Assembly (NCBI GenBank): GCA_046074525.1
Contig: JBJTOK010000071.1
Location: forward strand, 62,001 to 126,000
Reading direction: 5' to 3'
Length of the DNA: 64,000 nucleotides
From: JAHEZL01 sp046074525
Lineage (GTDB): Bacteria > Bacteroidota > Bacteroidia > Flavobacteriales_C > GCA-002722245
Positions 26,273 to 35,340 of this stretch are shown here, one piece after another (the first letter of the stretch is position 1; each line of letters opens with the position of its first letter). A program made the translations under genes and the position numbers. The notes under the pieces were generated by a model that ran no database searches, was not told the DNA's origin, and saw nothing but the letters and a program-made list of their open reading frames with translations.

Positions 26273-26929
26273 ATGAAATTTTTTATTGACACTGCAAACC
26301 TGAAGGAGATTAAAGAAGCCCATGAATTGGGTGTGCTGGACGGCGTTACTACGAACCCTTCTCTTATGGCTAAAGAAGGCATAAAGGGCCATGCGAATGT
26401 TTTGGCGCATTACAAAGCGATCTGCGATATTGTGGATGGTGATGTGAGTGCTGAAGTAATTGCTACCGACTATGAAGGAATGATCAAGGAAGGTGAGGAG
26501 CTGGTGAAAATCAATCCCAAAATTGTGGTGAAAGTTCCGATGATCAAAGACGGCGTGAAAGCCATAAAATATTTTTCAAGCAAAGGAATCCGTACCAATT
26601 GCACGTTGGTGTTTTCTTCCGGACAAGCTTTATTAGCGGCGAAGGCGGGTGCCACATATGTTTCTCCGTTCATCGGAAGATTGGATGATATTTCTCAGGA
26701 TGGCTTGCTGCTGATTCAGGATATCGTTCAGATGTACGCTAATTATGGCTATCAAACCGAAGTGCTGGCAGCCTCGGTACGTCATTCAACACACCTGCTC
26801 AAATGCGCACAAATCGGTGCCGATGTCGTGACTTGTCCGCTCAAAGTAATTACCTCTTTGCTGAACCATCCGCTCACTGATGCTGGCTTGGCACAGTTCC
26901 TGGCCGATCATAAAAAAGTAAATGCATAA
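26273..26929 (+). CDS. transaldolase-like protein (TalC/FSA type)
   Basis: A 218-residue single-domain TIM barrel of the small transaldolase/fructose-6-phosphate aldolase group. The start MKFFIDTANLKEIKEAHELG and DGVTTNPSLMAKEG are diagnostic. K87 in VVKVPMIKDG would form the Schiff base. TNCTLVFSSGQALLAAKAGATYVSPFIGRLDD completes the active site in conserved blocks. In this operon it should act in the non-oxidative pentose phosphate pathway that consumes xylulose 5-phosphate. Fructose-6-phosphate aldolase activity cannot be excluded. Confidence 0.93.
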   Translation: MKFFIDTANLKEIKEAHELGVLDGVTTNPSLMAKEGIKGHANVLAHYKAICDIVDGDVSAEVIATDYEGMIKEGEELVKINPKIVVKVPMIKDGVKAIKYFSSKGIRTNCTLVFSSGQALLAAKAGATYVSPFIGRLDDISQDGLLLIQDIVQMYANYGYQTEVLAASVRHSTHLLKCAQIGADVVTCPLKVITSLLNHPLTDAGLAQFLADHKKVNA

Positions 26930-26943
26930 TAAAAATCAATAGT

Positions 26944-27813
26944 ATGGAAGTCGAAAACGCTGTAAAAACAAGTGAAGTTGCCAACCTGGAAAAACTCGCT
27001 TCTCAGGTAAGAAGGGATATTTTGAGAATGGTGCACGCCTGCGCTTCCGGTCACCCGGGCGCATCGTTGGGCTGTACAGAATTCTTCGTGGCCCTGTATT
27101 CAAAAATTTTGAAGCATAACACGAAATTCACCATGGAAGGAAAAAATGAGGATTTGTTTTTCTTGTCTAACGGACATATTTCACCTGTATGGTACAGCGT
27201 GCTGGCACGCTCAGGATATTTTCCTGTAGAGGAATTAAAGACCTTCAGAAAACTGGATTCCCGTTTGCAGGGACATCCCGCAACAGCTGAACATCTTGAA
27301 GGTATTCGCATTGCTTCTGGTTCGCTCGGACAAGGTTTGTCGGTGGCGATTGGTGCTGCCCAGGCGAAAAAAATCAATAAAGAAGATAATCTTGTTTTCG
27401 TGTTGATGGGTGATGGTGAACAGCAAGAGGGACAGGTTTGGGAGGCTGCAATGTACGCTGCACACAATAAAGTGGAGAACCTCATTGCAGTCATCGATGA
27501 CAACGGTCAGCAAATCGACGGTCCGATTTCAAAAGTTTTAGATCTCATGGATCTCGCTGCCAAATACAGATCTTTCGGGTGGATAGTGCTGGAAGAACCG
27601 AACGGCAACGACATGGAAGCTGTACTTTCTGTTTTGAAAGATGCGAAATCCCTCAGCGGAAAAAAACAACCGGTAATGATTCTACTGAAAACCGATATGG
27701 GCTATGGAGTGGATTTCATGGTGGGTACCCACAAGTGGCACGGACAGGCACCTAATGATGAGCAACTCGCTAATGCCTTGTCGCAACTGGAAGAAACCCT
27801 GGGAGATTATTAA
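26944..27813 (+). CDS. transketolase, N-terminal (TPP-binding) subunit
   Basis: A 289-residue subunit of a split transketolase. It corresponds to the first third of the classical enzyme. Motifs include SGHPGASLGCTEF, the thiamine-diphosphate motif beginning GDGEQQEGQVWEAAM and ending in VIDDN, and DGPISKVLD. It transfers two-carbon units from xylulose 5-phosphate together with the next gene product. Split transketolases are usual in archaea and some bacterial groups. It lies 14 bases after the transaldolase gene and 15 bases before the C-terminal subunit gene. Confidence 0.95.
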   Translation: MEVENAVKTSEVANLEKLASQVRRDILRMVHACASGHPGASLGCTEFFVALYSKILKHNTKFTMEGKNEDLFFLSNGHISPVWYSVLARSGYFPVEELKTFRKLDSRLQGHPATAEHLEGIRIASGSLGQGLSVAIGAAQAKKINKEDNLVFVLMGDGEQQEGQVWEAAMYAAHNKVENLIAVIDDNGQQIDGPISKVLDLMDLAAKYRSFGWIVLEEPNGNDMEAVLSVLKDAKSLSGKKQPVMILLKTDMGYGVDFMVGTHKWHGQAPNDEQLANALSQLEETLGDY

Positions 27814-27828
27814 TCAAAAAATATAGGT

Positions 27829-28788
27829 ATGAAAAAATATACATTCACTGAAAAATTCGACACCCGATCCGGATTCGGTGCAGGATTGCTGGAGCTGGGA
27901 AGAACAAATCCAAACGTTGTTGCGTTGTGTGCCGACTTGATCGGTTCCCTTAAAATGGGTGATTTCCAAAAAGAATTTCCGGAAAGATTTTTCCAGATGG
28001 GTATCGCCGAAGCCAATATGATGGGCGTTGCAGCAGGGCTCACCATCGGCGGAAAAATTCCTTTCACTGGTACCTTCGCGAATTTTTCTACAGGAAGGGT
28101 TTATGATCAGATTCGTCAATCTATTGCCTACTCAGGAAAAAATGTGAAGATATGTGCATCGCATGCCGGACTCACTTTAGGTGAAGATGGTGCTACACAT
28201 CAGATTCTGGAAGACCTCGGATTGATGAAAATGCTGCCGGGTATGGCGGTGATCAATACCTGCGATTTCAATCAAACCAAAGCAGCAACTATCGCCATTG
28301 CCAAATATGACGGTCCTGTATATTTAAGATTCGGTCGACCGGTTGTGCCCAACTGGACTCCTAAAGACCAGGTGTTTGAAGTGGGGAAGGCTGTAATGCT
28401 CAACGAAGGAAAAGACGTGACTATCGTGGCTACAGGCCATCTCGTTTGGGAAGCGATAAAAGCCGGAGAAATTTTAGAACAAAAAGGAATTGATGCAGAA
28501 ATCATCAACATCCACACAATAAAACCATTCGATGAGAAAGCAGTGCTTGCATCAGTAAATAAAACACGTTGCGTGGTATCTGCTGAAGAGCATCAGATGA
28601 ATGGAGGATTGGGCGACAGCGTTGCGCAATTGCTGGTGAAGAATACTCCGCTGCCATTGGAAATGGTAGCTGTGAACGATTCTTTCGGCGAAAGCGGAAC
28701 ACCAGAACAGCTCATGATAAAATATGGTTTGAGTGCGCAAAACATTGTAGACGCAGCATTAAAAGCCATCGCGAGAAAAGCAAAATAG
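27829..28788 (+). CDS. transketolase, C-terminal (pyrimidine plus TK-C) subunit
   Basis: A 319-residue partner of the preceding subunit. The pyrimidine-binding domain (about 1-165) shows FPERFFQMGIAEANMMG, with the catalytic Glu, and SHAGLTLGEDGATHQ. The transketolase C-terminal domain (about 180-310) has IVATGHLVWEA and VSAEEHQMNGGLG. The complex recycles pentose phosphates to fructose 6-phosphate and glyceraldehyde 3-phosphate. The message likely continues to the permease gene 98 bases downstream. Confidence 0.95.
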   Translation: MKKYTFTEKFDTRSGFGAGLLELGRTNPNVVALCADLIGSLKMGDFQKEFPERFFQMGIAEANMMGVAAGLTIGGKIPFTGTFANFSTGRVYDQIRQSIAYSGKNVKICASHAGLTLGEDGATHQILEDLGLMKMLPGMAVINTCDFNQTKAATIAIAKYDGPVYLRFGRPVVPNWTPKDQVFEVGKAVMLNEGKDVTIVATGHLVWEAIKAGEILEQKGIDAEIINIHTIKPFDEKAVLASVNKTRCVVSAEEHQMNGGLGDSVAQLLVKNTPLPLEMVAVNDSFGESGTPEQLMIKYGLSAQNIVDAALKAIARKAK

Positions 28789-28886
28789 GGGGAATAATTT
28801 AAATCAGGCAGAGTGATAGCTGACATGGAGAAAATCTCCATTCCTGGCCACTGCATGCAAATAAGTTAAACTAAAAAAATACAATT

Positions 28887-30230
28887 ATGGCAGCCGGACT
28901 TCCATCATCAAGCGCAAAAAGTTCTTACGTTGAAGGACAAAGTTATAAAGGTCCATTGATCGTTGTAACGAACCTTTTTTTCATCTGGGCCTTCGTTACC
29001 AACTTGAACGATGTGCTGATTCCTTATTTGAAGAGAGCTTGTGATCTCAGTGATTTCGAATCGTCGCTGGTGCAGTTTGCTTTCTTTACGGCGTACTTCG
29101 TTATGTCGATTCCTTCCGCGGCCATCATTAAAAAAGTTGGTTATAAAAAGGGAATGTTGATTGGTTTGGCGGCAATGTTTTTAGGTGCCTTGATTTTTAT
29201 TCCGGCTTCGTCTTCGAGAATTTATATTCTCTTTTTAGTTGCTTTGTTTGTGCTCGCATCAGGCGTAACATTGCTGCAGGTAGCAGCCAATCCTTATGTA
29301 ACCATTTTAGGGAAACCAGAAACAGCTTCTTCACGACTAAACCTTACGCAGGCCTTTAATTCATTGGGGGCAACGGTTGCTCCGTGGATAGGAGGGACGC
29401 TGATTTTATCTGCGTTGACTGATGAGGAATATGGTTTGCTGAGTGAGGCTAAAAAAACGGCCTACCTTGATGGTCAGGCTGGAAATGTGATTTTGACTTA
29501 TGTTGGATTGGCAGTAATAATTTTGGTGATCGGACTCATTATTTATTTTTCCAGATTGCCTGAAGTGCAAACGGAGGAAGAAGAAGTGGTGGAAGATGAT
29601 AAGAGCAATTTTTTTACACACCGTCATTTGTTTTTAGGTGTATTGTCTATCTTCTTATATGTAGGCGCCGAAGTGGCCATTGGTAGTTTTATTATCCGCT
29701 TTGCAGGCGAACCTTCTATTGGCGGATTGAGTGAAATGGAAGGGAAAAACTTCGTAAGTTATTATATGTTCTTCGCGATGGTGGGACGATTTGCGGGCTC
29801 GTATGTGTTGAGCAAAATCAGTCCGGGCAAATTGGTTGGTTTCAACGCAATCGTTGCAATAGCCTTATTGTTAGTTACTGTTTTCGCAACTGGAAGTGTG
29901 GCTTTGTATGCTGTAGTATTGATTGGTTTATGCAACTCTATCATGTTTCCAACTATTTTCACATTAGCGATTAAAGATCTGGGATCTTATGCCAAACAAG
30001 GTTCTTCTTACCTTGTGATGGCAATTGTAGGAGGTGCTTTCATTCCTCCTTTGATGGGCGTGGTGTCGGGAGAATATGGCATTCAGCTGGCTTTCCTGGT
30101 GCCGGTGTTGTGCTATGTTTTCATAGCTTACTATGGATTTAGGGGAAGCAAAGTATTGTCGGTTTCTGTTGAGAGGGATACGCAGGAAGAAGCGGATGCT
30201 GAATCGATGGCGAAGGAAATTCCTTTGTAG
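28887..30230 (+). CDS. FHS-family sugar:proton symporter, probable xylose permease
   Basis: A 447-residue inner-membrane carrier of the major facilitator superfamily with about 12 hydrophobic segments. FFIWAFVTNLNDVLIPYLK and the ASGVTLLQVAANPYV segment are signatures of the fucose/galactose/glucose:proton symporter (FHS) group related to FucP. Between the two halves is an acidic loop (TEEEEVVEDDKS). Its position as last gene of the xylose locus makes D-xylose the likely substrate, since the operon encodes no other transporter. Outer-membrane uptake (SusCD type) is not encoded here. Confidence 0.88.
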   Translation: MAAGLPSSSAKSSYVEGQSYKGPLIVVTNLFFIWAFVTNLNDVLIPYLKRACDLSDFESSLVQFAFFTAYFVMSIPSAAIIKKVGYKKGMLIGLAAMFLGALIFIPASSSRIYILFLVALFVLASGVTLLQVAANPYVTILGKPETASSRLNLTQAFNSLGATVAPWIGGTLILSALTDEEYGLLSEAKKTAYLDGQAGNVILTYVGLAVIILVIGLIIYFSRLPEVQTEEEEVVEDDKSNFFTHRHLFLGVLSIFLYVGAEVAIGSFIIRFAGEPSIGGLSEMEGKNFVSYYMFFAMVGRFAGSYVLSKISPGKLVGFNAIVAIALLLVTVFATGSVALYAVVLIGLCNSIMFPTIFTLAIKDLGSYAKQGSSYLVMAIVGGAFIPPLMGVVSGEYGIQLAFLVPVLCYVFIAYYGFRGSKVLSVSVERDTQEEADAESMAKEIPL

Positions 30231-30236
30231 AATGAA

Positions 30237-30274
30237 CCCACCCCTGACCCTTCTAATGAGGGGGTAGGGGTGGG
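30237..30274. terminator. bidirectional hairpin terminator between convergent genes
   Basis: CCCACCCCTGACCCTTC (30237-30253) pairs with GAGGGGGTAGGGGTGGG (30258-30274) across a 4-base loop with few mismatches. It lies between the ends of the permease gene and the opposing PKD-repeat gene. The T-tract is weak on both sides, so it may block read-through mainly by its GC-rich stem. Confidence 0.7.
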
Positions 30275-30279
30275 GGCGT

Positions 30280-33200
30280 TTACCTCAAACAACTTACTTT
30301 CCCCACCACCTCATGTTTATTCCCAAAAATATCGGTGAAGTAGGCCTTGTAAACATAGGTGTCGATTTGCACTTCGTTGCCCATATACAATCCATTCCAG
30401 CCATTTTCAAGGCTGTAAGAGGTGTACAATAATTCTCCCCAACGGTTGAAAATGTACATTTTGAAATCGATTACATTATAAGCATAAGCATAGAAAACAT
30501 CGTTTTTGCCATCGCCATTTGGTGTAAAGGAATTAGGAATGTAATAGGAATAAACTGGTTTGAGCCTGATGTTTTTGCTGATGGAATCAATACAGTTGTA
30601 ATCGTTGTTGGAAATCAGCGTGATGTTGTAATCGCCAACGGCTTTGTATAGGTGATTCGGATTTTCCAAGGCGGAAGTATCGCTATCGCCAAATCTCCAC
30701 AGCCATTTATTGGAACGCGATGAATGATTGGTGAAGCTTACAATATTGTTGTTTTCGTCAAGCTCTCCCGGCTCGAAAGAGAAATCGGCACGTGTTATAG
30801 GATTGGCGGTAATCATGTTTTTAATTGTGGTATCGGCGGTACAACCGGCGTTGGAAGTCACGGATAGGGAGATGTTGAAACGCAGGGGAGTGTCGCCCTC
30901 GTTTTCAAAGCAGTGTTGCGGATTTTTTGCGTTGGATGTTGAGCCATCGCCGAAATCCCATTGGTAGGAAGCGATACCGCTGGGCGCCATTGTGCTGTCG
31001 TTAAAATCCACGCACCAGGTAGCGCAACCTTCGGGAGCGCTGCTGCCAAATTTCGGATGTGGTAAAGGATGAACAGTAATGTTTTTCTTAATGGAGTCCA
31101 CACAACCGTGATTCGATTTTAACATCAGTTGAACAGGAAAGGAGCCTGGACGGAGGAAGGTGTTTTCAGGCGCTGCGTTGTTTGAGTGTTGATTGGCATC
31201 GAACTTCCAGTTGTATTGCGCGATGCTGTTTGCAGTGTTGGCTGACGAAATGGAGCTGGCATTACTGAAAATATTTTTCTCTTTAAAACAAATGCTTTCA
31301 CTTGAAAAATCAGGTGTAGGCAGTGGCCAGATGTTAATAGGTTGTGTTGTTGAGTCCTTACAGTTTTTATCAGAAGTAACGATAAGCTGCACGTTGTAAA
31401 TACCGTCGCCTGCAAATTTGCATTTAGGATTTTTTAGTGACGAGTTTTTACTGTTGCCGAAATTCCAGTTGTAGTTAACAATACTTCCGCTGGCGATAGC
31501 AGAGTTGTTGGTAAATAAGGCAGAATCGGAAACACAGGTGTCTTTCTTGCTGAAAGCAGCAACAGGAATAGGATTTACAGTGATGTTTTTTGTAACTGTA
31601 TCAGAACAACCTTGCGCAGTTTTTACAATTAATTTTATCGGCTTGCTTCCTGCTGTAGTGAACGTGTGAGTGCTGTTTTGTGTGTTGTAATCTATGCTTG
31701 CATCATTCCCAATGTCCCATTTCCATTCGCTTATAGAAGAAGTGGCTACGGATGAACTATTGTTGAAAGTGACGTTGGTATTGGTACATTGATCGTTCGC
31801 AGTAAATTGGGCTACAGGTTTTTCAAAGTAAGTTACAGGTTTAGTAATACTGTCGGTACAACCGCTGTCGGATTGAACAAAGAGTTTTACACTGTGCGCG
31901 CCATGTGCAGCAAAAACATGTGATGGATTATTTTCAATGCTGCTGGTGTTTTCAAAAGTCCATTTCACCGACTTAATATTTCCCGGATTGACTGTAGAAG
32001 TATTGCTGAAAGGCATAGGGTTTGGCTTACATACATTAGTGCTTGTGAAAGCCGCTTTTGGCAAAGGATTGATAAGTACGCTCTTCATGATTGAATCCAC
32101 GCATCCTTTATCGCTGGTTACCTTCAGCTCAGCAGAAAAAGTCCCGTCGCTGTTGTAGTTGTAAGTCGGATTTTTGGTGTTGCTTTCCACAGCGCCATCA
32201 TTATCGAAATCCCATTTCCAGCTGGCGATAGTTCCTGTTGATTGATCTGTAAAGGTGCTAGGTTTTCCGCTGCATACAATGGAAGAGTTGAATTTTGCAA
32301 CAGGTTTAGGATGGATGGTAACGCTTTTCGATAAGGTGTCCCAACAGTTTTCAGAGGTAGTTCCTTTCAGTAAAATACGGTAAGTGCCCGGAGCAGAAAA
32401 AAGATGAGAGGCATCTTTCGTGGAGTATTCATTGGATCCGTCGTTCAGTATATCCCATTGCCACGATGCGAAAGTGGCGGAGGAAGTGAGTGATGAAGTA
32501 TTGGTTAATGTTGTTGCCGTTTTGTCGCACACATCAATTGTATTGAAAGTAATTTTCGGTTTTTCATAAACGGTGATGCTTTGTGTTGTACTATCTACAC
32601 AGTTTTTATCGGTAGTGACTTTTAGTTTCACCTGGTGTGTGCCGTATCTTATATAATTGTAGGAAGGTGTGGTGCCCGTAGCTGTTCCCAGCGTATCACC
32701 AAAATCCCATTTTGTTGTTGCAATGCTCCCTCCGTTAACAGAGGAAGTACTGTTAAAAGACATTGCTGATGGAAAGCAAATGTTGTTTTGGGTAAAGGAG
32801 GCTATTGGCATTGGGTGGTAAGCGATAGGATGAGTGATGGAATCAGCGCAAGCATATTGCGTAGTGACTTTTAATTTTGCTGTTGCAGCAGCTTGATTCG
32901 GATAAAGGAACCTAGGGTTTTTGATGATAGATGTTTTCGTTTTATCGTTGTAGAAATCCCAATTCCATTTGCTGATGGTTCCTGTGGAAGCATCGGTAAA
33001 AACAGTTGAATCGTTCTTGCAGGCTAGTGAGGAAGTGAATGCCGCAACAGGTTTTGGCGCTACAAAAACCTGACGCGTAGTATCGTCTACGCAACCATGA
33101 ATATTAGTGATGGTCAGTTTGGCTGTGAAGTTCCCCGCTACAGCATAAGTGTTTGTTGGTTCGGGAGTGGTGTTATCGGTAGTTCCATCATTTAAAAAAT

Positions 33201-34605
33201 CCCATTTCCAAGAAGCAATGGTATTGGCAGGATAACTTTTGTCTATGAAGGAAGTTTCTTCACCGAGGCAAACAGTATCCAAAGTAAAACTGGCACTACT
33301 GATTGCGTAAGTCCCGATATGGACAGTATCATAAGCGAAACAGCCTCCGGCAGTACCCTCCATACGCACCCAGTATTCACCTGGGATTTCTGTGGTGATA
33401 GAAGGAGTAGTGGCGCCATTCGACCATAAGTAAGTTCTCGCACCGTCGGGCGCAGTGATGGTAACTGGTTTTCCTACACAGGTTGCAGTGTCGCTGAGTT
33501 TCATCGGGATGTTGCATTCTCCTTCAATATAAGCGTAGCAAAAATGCCCGCCCCGACTGCAATCGCCGGTGGTGAATTCAATGGTCATGTTCTGACCGAT
33601 ATATGCTTGTAAAGGAATGAAAGCCGATTGCCAATCTACATAGTTGATTACGTTATTGCCTGTACCAACACCCATCCAGTCAGAATCACCGTTACCGCCA
33701 TAAACCTCATATTCAGCGCAGGAGATGGAGGCATTGCCCTGATCATAGAGTCGGATCCTGAAATAAGGTTGTTCACCAACATTGTGTCCGGGATTTTGCA
33801 TGACCACGGCATAGCTGTAATAGAAATTATAGTTATCGGGAGTTACGGCGAAAGTCCGGCGAATGCTTGAAGCTTTCCCTCCCGTACCATTGCCATCACC
33901 TACCATTGCCGAGCAGGTTCCGCCTGGTTTGATCATATTAATAGGGACATTAGGGTCGGTTCCCTGACTTTGAATGATGCTGTGTTGCATATCCTTCACC
34001 GGAAAATTATTGCCGAAAGTGCCGCTGGAAATAATATTGGTATAACCGAAAAGGTTACCATCCACATTCCCTTCAAACATCTGCCAGTTCGTGAAATCAC
34101 ATTTTTCAAAATCAAGATTGTCGCATTCGAGGGGAGCAGGCTGTGGGACCGGACCTTCCATGGCGCGTTTCTTTGCTTCGGGAAGGAAGGAGTTTAGTTT
34201 GTCGGGGAGGAGGAGATCCATTTTTGTTTTAAAAGCGAGGAGTTTGCCGCTATCGACTTTCCCCTCGCTGATGCATTCCTGCATGAATTGGTGTTCGGTT
34301 TCGTAAATGAAACCAATGAGTTTCTGGCGCGCCAGATCATAGTACTGTTCGTCGCCCGTCCACGAACTTTTGATCCTCGACCAGAAAAGAGAATCACTGA
34401 AATTGTCGTGATGGAATTGCTCCAACACCTCTATCACTTCATGTTCTGAAGTGCTGTGAAGGTGATTGTTGCGATCCATGCTGGCTGACTGACAAAAGGA
34501 TGTAGAAGGCAAGCCGTTAAGGATTGCGCCAAATAAAATGGAAAAAAGTGAAAATCCCTTTGTGTGTGCCCATATGGATCTGAATGTTAGTTCAAATCCT
34601 TTCAT
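30280..34605 (-). CDS. giant PKD-repeat surface protein with type-B T9SS sorting domain
   Basis: A 1441-residue secreted protein. The N-terminal signal region ends near LPSTSFCQSAS. A segment of about 340 residues follows, part of which (about 180-370) looks like a lectin or jelly-roll adhesion module. Then come about eleven PKD-type repeats of about 83 residues (roughly 430-1350), recurring as a pattern of W-K-W-D-F, GT/GN, and GCVDS near each end. A gliding-motility-associated C-terminal (type-B) sorting domain ends the protein; it begins YYIPNSFTPNGDGKND and contains FNRWGE. The regular C...C pairs may form disulfides. It is probably a long extracellular stalk or adhesin. No catalytic domain is recognised. 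Confidence 0.9.
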   Translation of the reverse strand: MKGFELTFRSIWAHTKGFSLFSILFGAILNGLPSTSFCQSASMDRNNHLHSTSEHEVIEVLEQFHHDNFSDSLFWSRIKSSWTGDEQYYDLARQKLIGFIYETEHQFMQECISEGKVDSGKLLAFKTKMDLLLPDKLNSFLPEAKKRAMEGPVPQPAPLECDNLDFEKCDFTNWQMFEGNVDGNLFGYTNIISSGTFGNNFPVKDMQHSIIQSQGTDPNVPINMIKPGGTCSAMVGDGNGTGGKASSIRRTFAVTPDNYNFYYSYAVVMQNPGHNVGEQPYFRIRLYDQGNASISCAEYEVYGGNGDSDWMGVGTGNNVINYVDWQSAFIPLQAYIGQNMTIEFTTGDCSRGGHFCYAYIEGECNIPMKLSDTATCVGKPVTITAPDGARTYLWSNGATTPSITTEIPGEYWVRMEGTAGGCFAYDTVHIGTYAISSASFTLDTVCLGEETSFIDKSYPANTIASWKWDFLNDGTTDNTTPEPTNTYAVAGNFTAKLTITNIHGCVDDTTRQVFVAPKPVAAFTSSLACKNDSTVFTDASTGTISKWNWDFYNDKTKTSIIKNPRFLYPNQAAATAKLKVTTQYACADSITHPIAYHPMPIASFTQNNICFPSAMSFNSTSSVNGGSIATTKWDFGDTLGTATGTTPSYNYIRYGTHQVKLKVTTDKNCVDSTTQSITVYEKPKITFNTIDVCDKTATTLTNTSSLTSSATFASWQWDILNDGSNEYSTKDASHLFSAPGTYRILLKGTTSENCWDTLSKSVTIHPKPVAKFNSSIVCSGKPSTFTDQSTGTIASWKWDFDNDGAVESNTKNPTYNYNSDGTFSAELKVTSDKGCVDSIMKSVLINPLPKAAFTSTNVCKPNPMPFSNTSTVNPGNIKSVKWTFENTSSIENNPSHVFAAHGAHSVKLFVQSDSGCTDSITKPVTYFEKPVAQFTANDQCTNTNVTFNNSSSVATSSISEWKWDIGNDASIDYNTQNSTHTFTTAGSKPIKLIVKTAQGCSDTVTKNITVNPIPVAAFSKKDTCVSDSALFTNNSAIASGSIVNYNWNFGNSKNSSLKNPKCKFAGDGIYNVQLIVTSDKNCKDSTTQPINIWPLPTPDFSSESICFKEKNIFSNASSISSANTANSIAQYNWKFDANQHSNNAAPENTFLRPGSFPVQLMLKSNHGCVDSIKKNITVHPLPHPKFGSSAPEGCATWCVDFNDSTMAPSGIASYQWDFGDGSTSNAKNPQHCFENEGDTPLRFNISLSVTSNAGCTADTTIKNMITANPITRADFSFEPGELDENNNIVSFTNHSSRSNKWLWRFGDSDTSALENPNHLYKAVGDYNITLISNNDYNCIDSISKNIRLKPVYSYYIPNSFTPNGDGKNDVFYAYAYNVIDFKMYIFNRWGELLYTSYSLENGWNGLYMGNEVQIDTYVYKAYFTDIFGNKHEVVGKVSCLR

Positions 34606-34721
34606 TGTCTTTTAAGATAAGGAAAACAAATTAAAAATCAGAGCGTTAACAGTGATTTTTTTGTGGGAAAAGATGAAAATACGTGTATTACTCTAGGGGA
34701 GATTAGAGGGAAAAAGGGAGC

Positions 34722-35339
34722 TTAGATCAATTTGTCCTTATTTGCTCTTTCAATCGCTTCTGACCGGTTGTTTACCTGAAGCTTAATGTAGATGTTTTTC
34801 AGGTGAAATTTCACGGTATCCTTTGAGATAAACAGGGTGTCGCCAATGTTGTTGTAGCTTTTACCGGCAGCAAGAAGGGATAAAATTTCAGTTTCTCTTT
34901 CGGTAAGAGGTGAATTCATGTTTTTTTGAAATGACTGTACCACCATTTTAGCTATGTGTGTGCTCATGGGTGCTCCGCCCTTTACCACTTCGTCGAGGGC
35001 TGTCATCAGTTTTTCCTTATCACTGCTTTTGGTAAGATAACCTGTGGCTCCGGCGCAAAGCGCATCAAAAACGGTTTTGCTGTTTTCAAAAACAGTGATA
35101 ATTAATATAGAGATTTTCGGATACAATTTCTTGATCTGTTGTGTCCCTTGAATGCCACTCATGCCTGGCAAATCAATATCCATTAATACAATATCCGGCT
35201 TATCTTGCTTTAAATTCTCCAATGCCTCTTCACAACTCTCGTAACTTCCTCCCACTGTGAAATTGTCATTCATGGCGATGAGCAGTGAGAAAGCTTCCCG
35301 GATTTCCGGATTGTCTTCTATGATGACTATTCTGTGCAT
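34722..35339 (-). CDS. NarL/LuxR-type response regulator
   Basis: A 205-residue regulator. The receiver domain (1-120) begins RIVIIEDNPEIREAF, the phosphoacceptor Asp lies in DIVLMDIDLPGMSG, and Lys is in YLTKSSDKEK. The C-terminal LuxR-type helix-turn-helix (about 140-200) reads LTERETEILSLLAAGKSYNN and DTVKFHLKNIYIKL. It lies one base after the stop of the histidine kinase gene, so the pair is one operon. Targets are unknown; the flanking surface-protein genes are candidates. Confidence 0.95.
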   Translation of the reverse strand: MHRIVIIEDNPEIREAFSLLIAMNDNFTVGGSYESCEEALENLKQDKPDIVLMDIDLPGMSGIQGTQQIKKLYPKISILIITVFENSKTVFDALCAGATGYLTKSSDKEKLMTALDEVVKGGAPMSTHIAKMVVQSFQKNMNSPLTERETEILSLLAAGKSYNNIGDTLFISKDTVKFHLKNIYIKLQVNNRSEAIERANKDKLI

Positions 35340-35340
35340 T

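Noticed and set aside
32580..34100. Repeat structure in the PKD gene considered as a CRISPR or tandem DNA array
   Set aside because: Periodicity is at protein level (about 83 residues) with diverged DNA. There are no short identical repeats with unique spacers.
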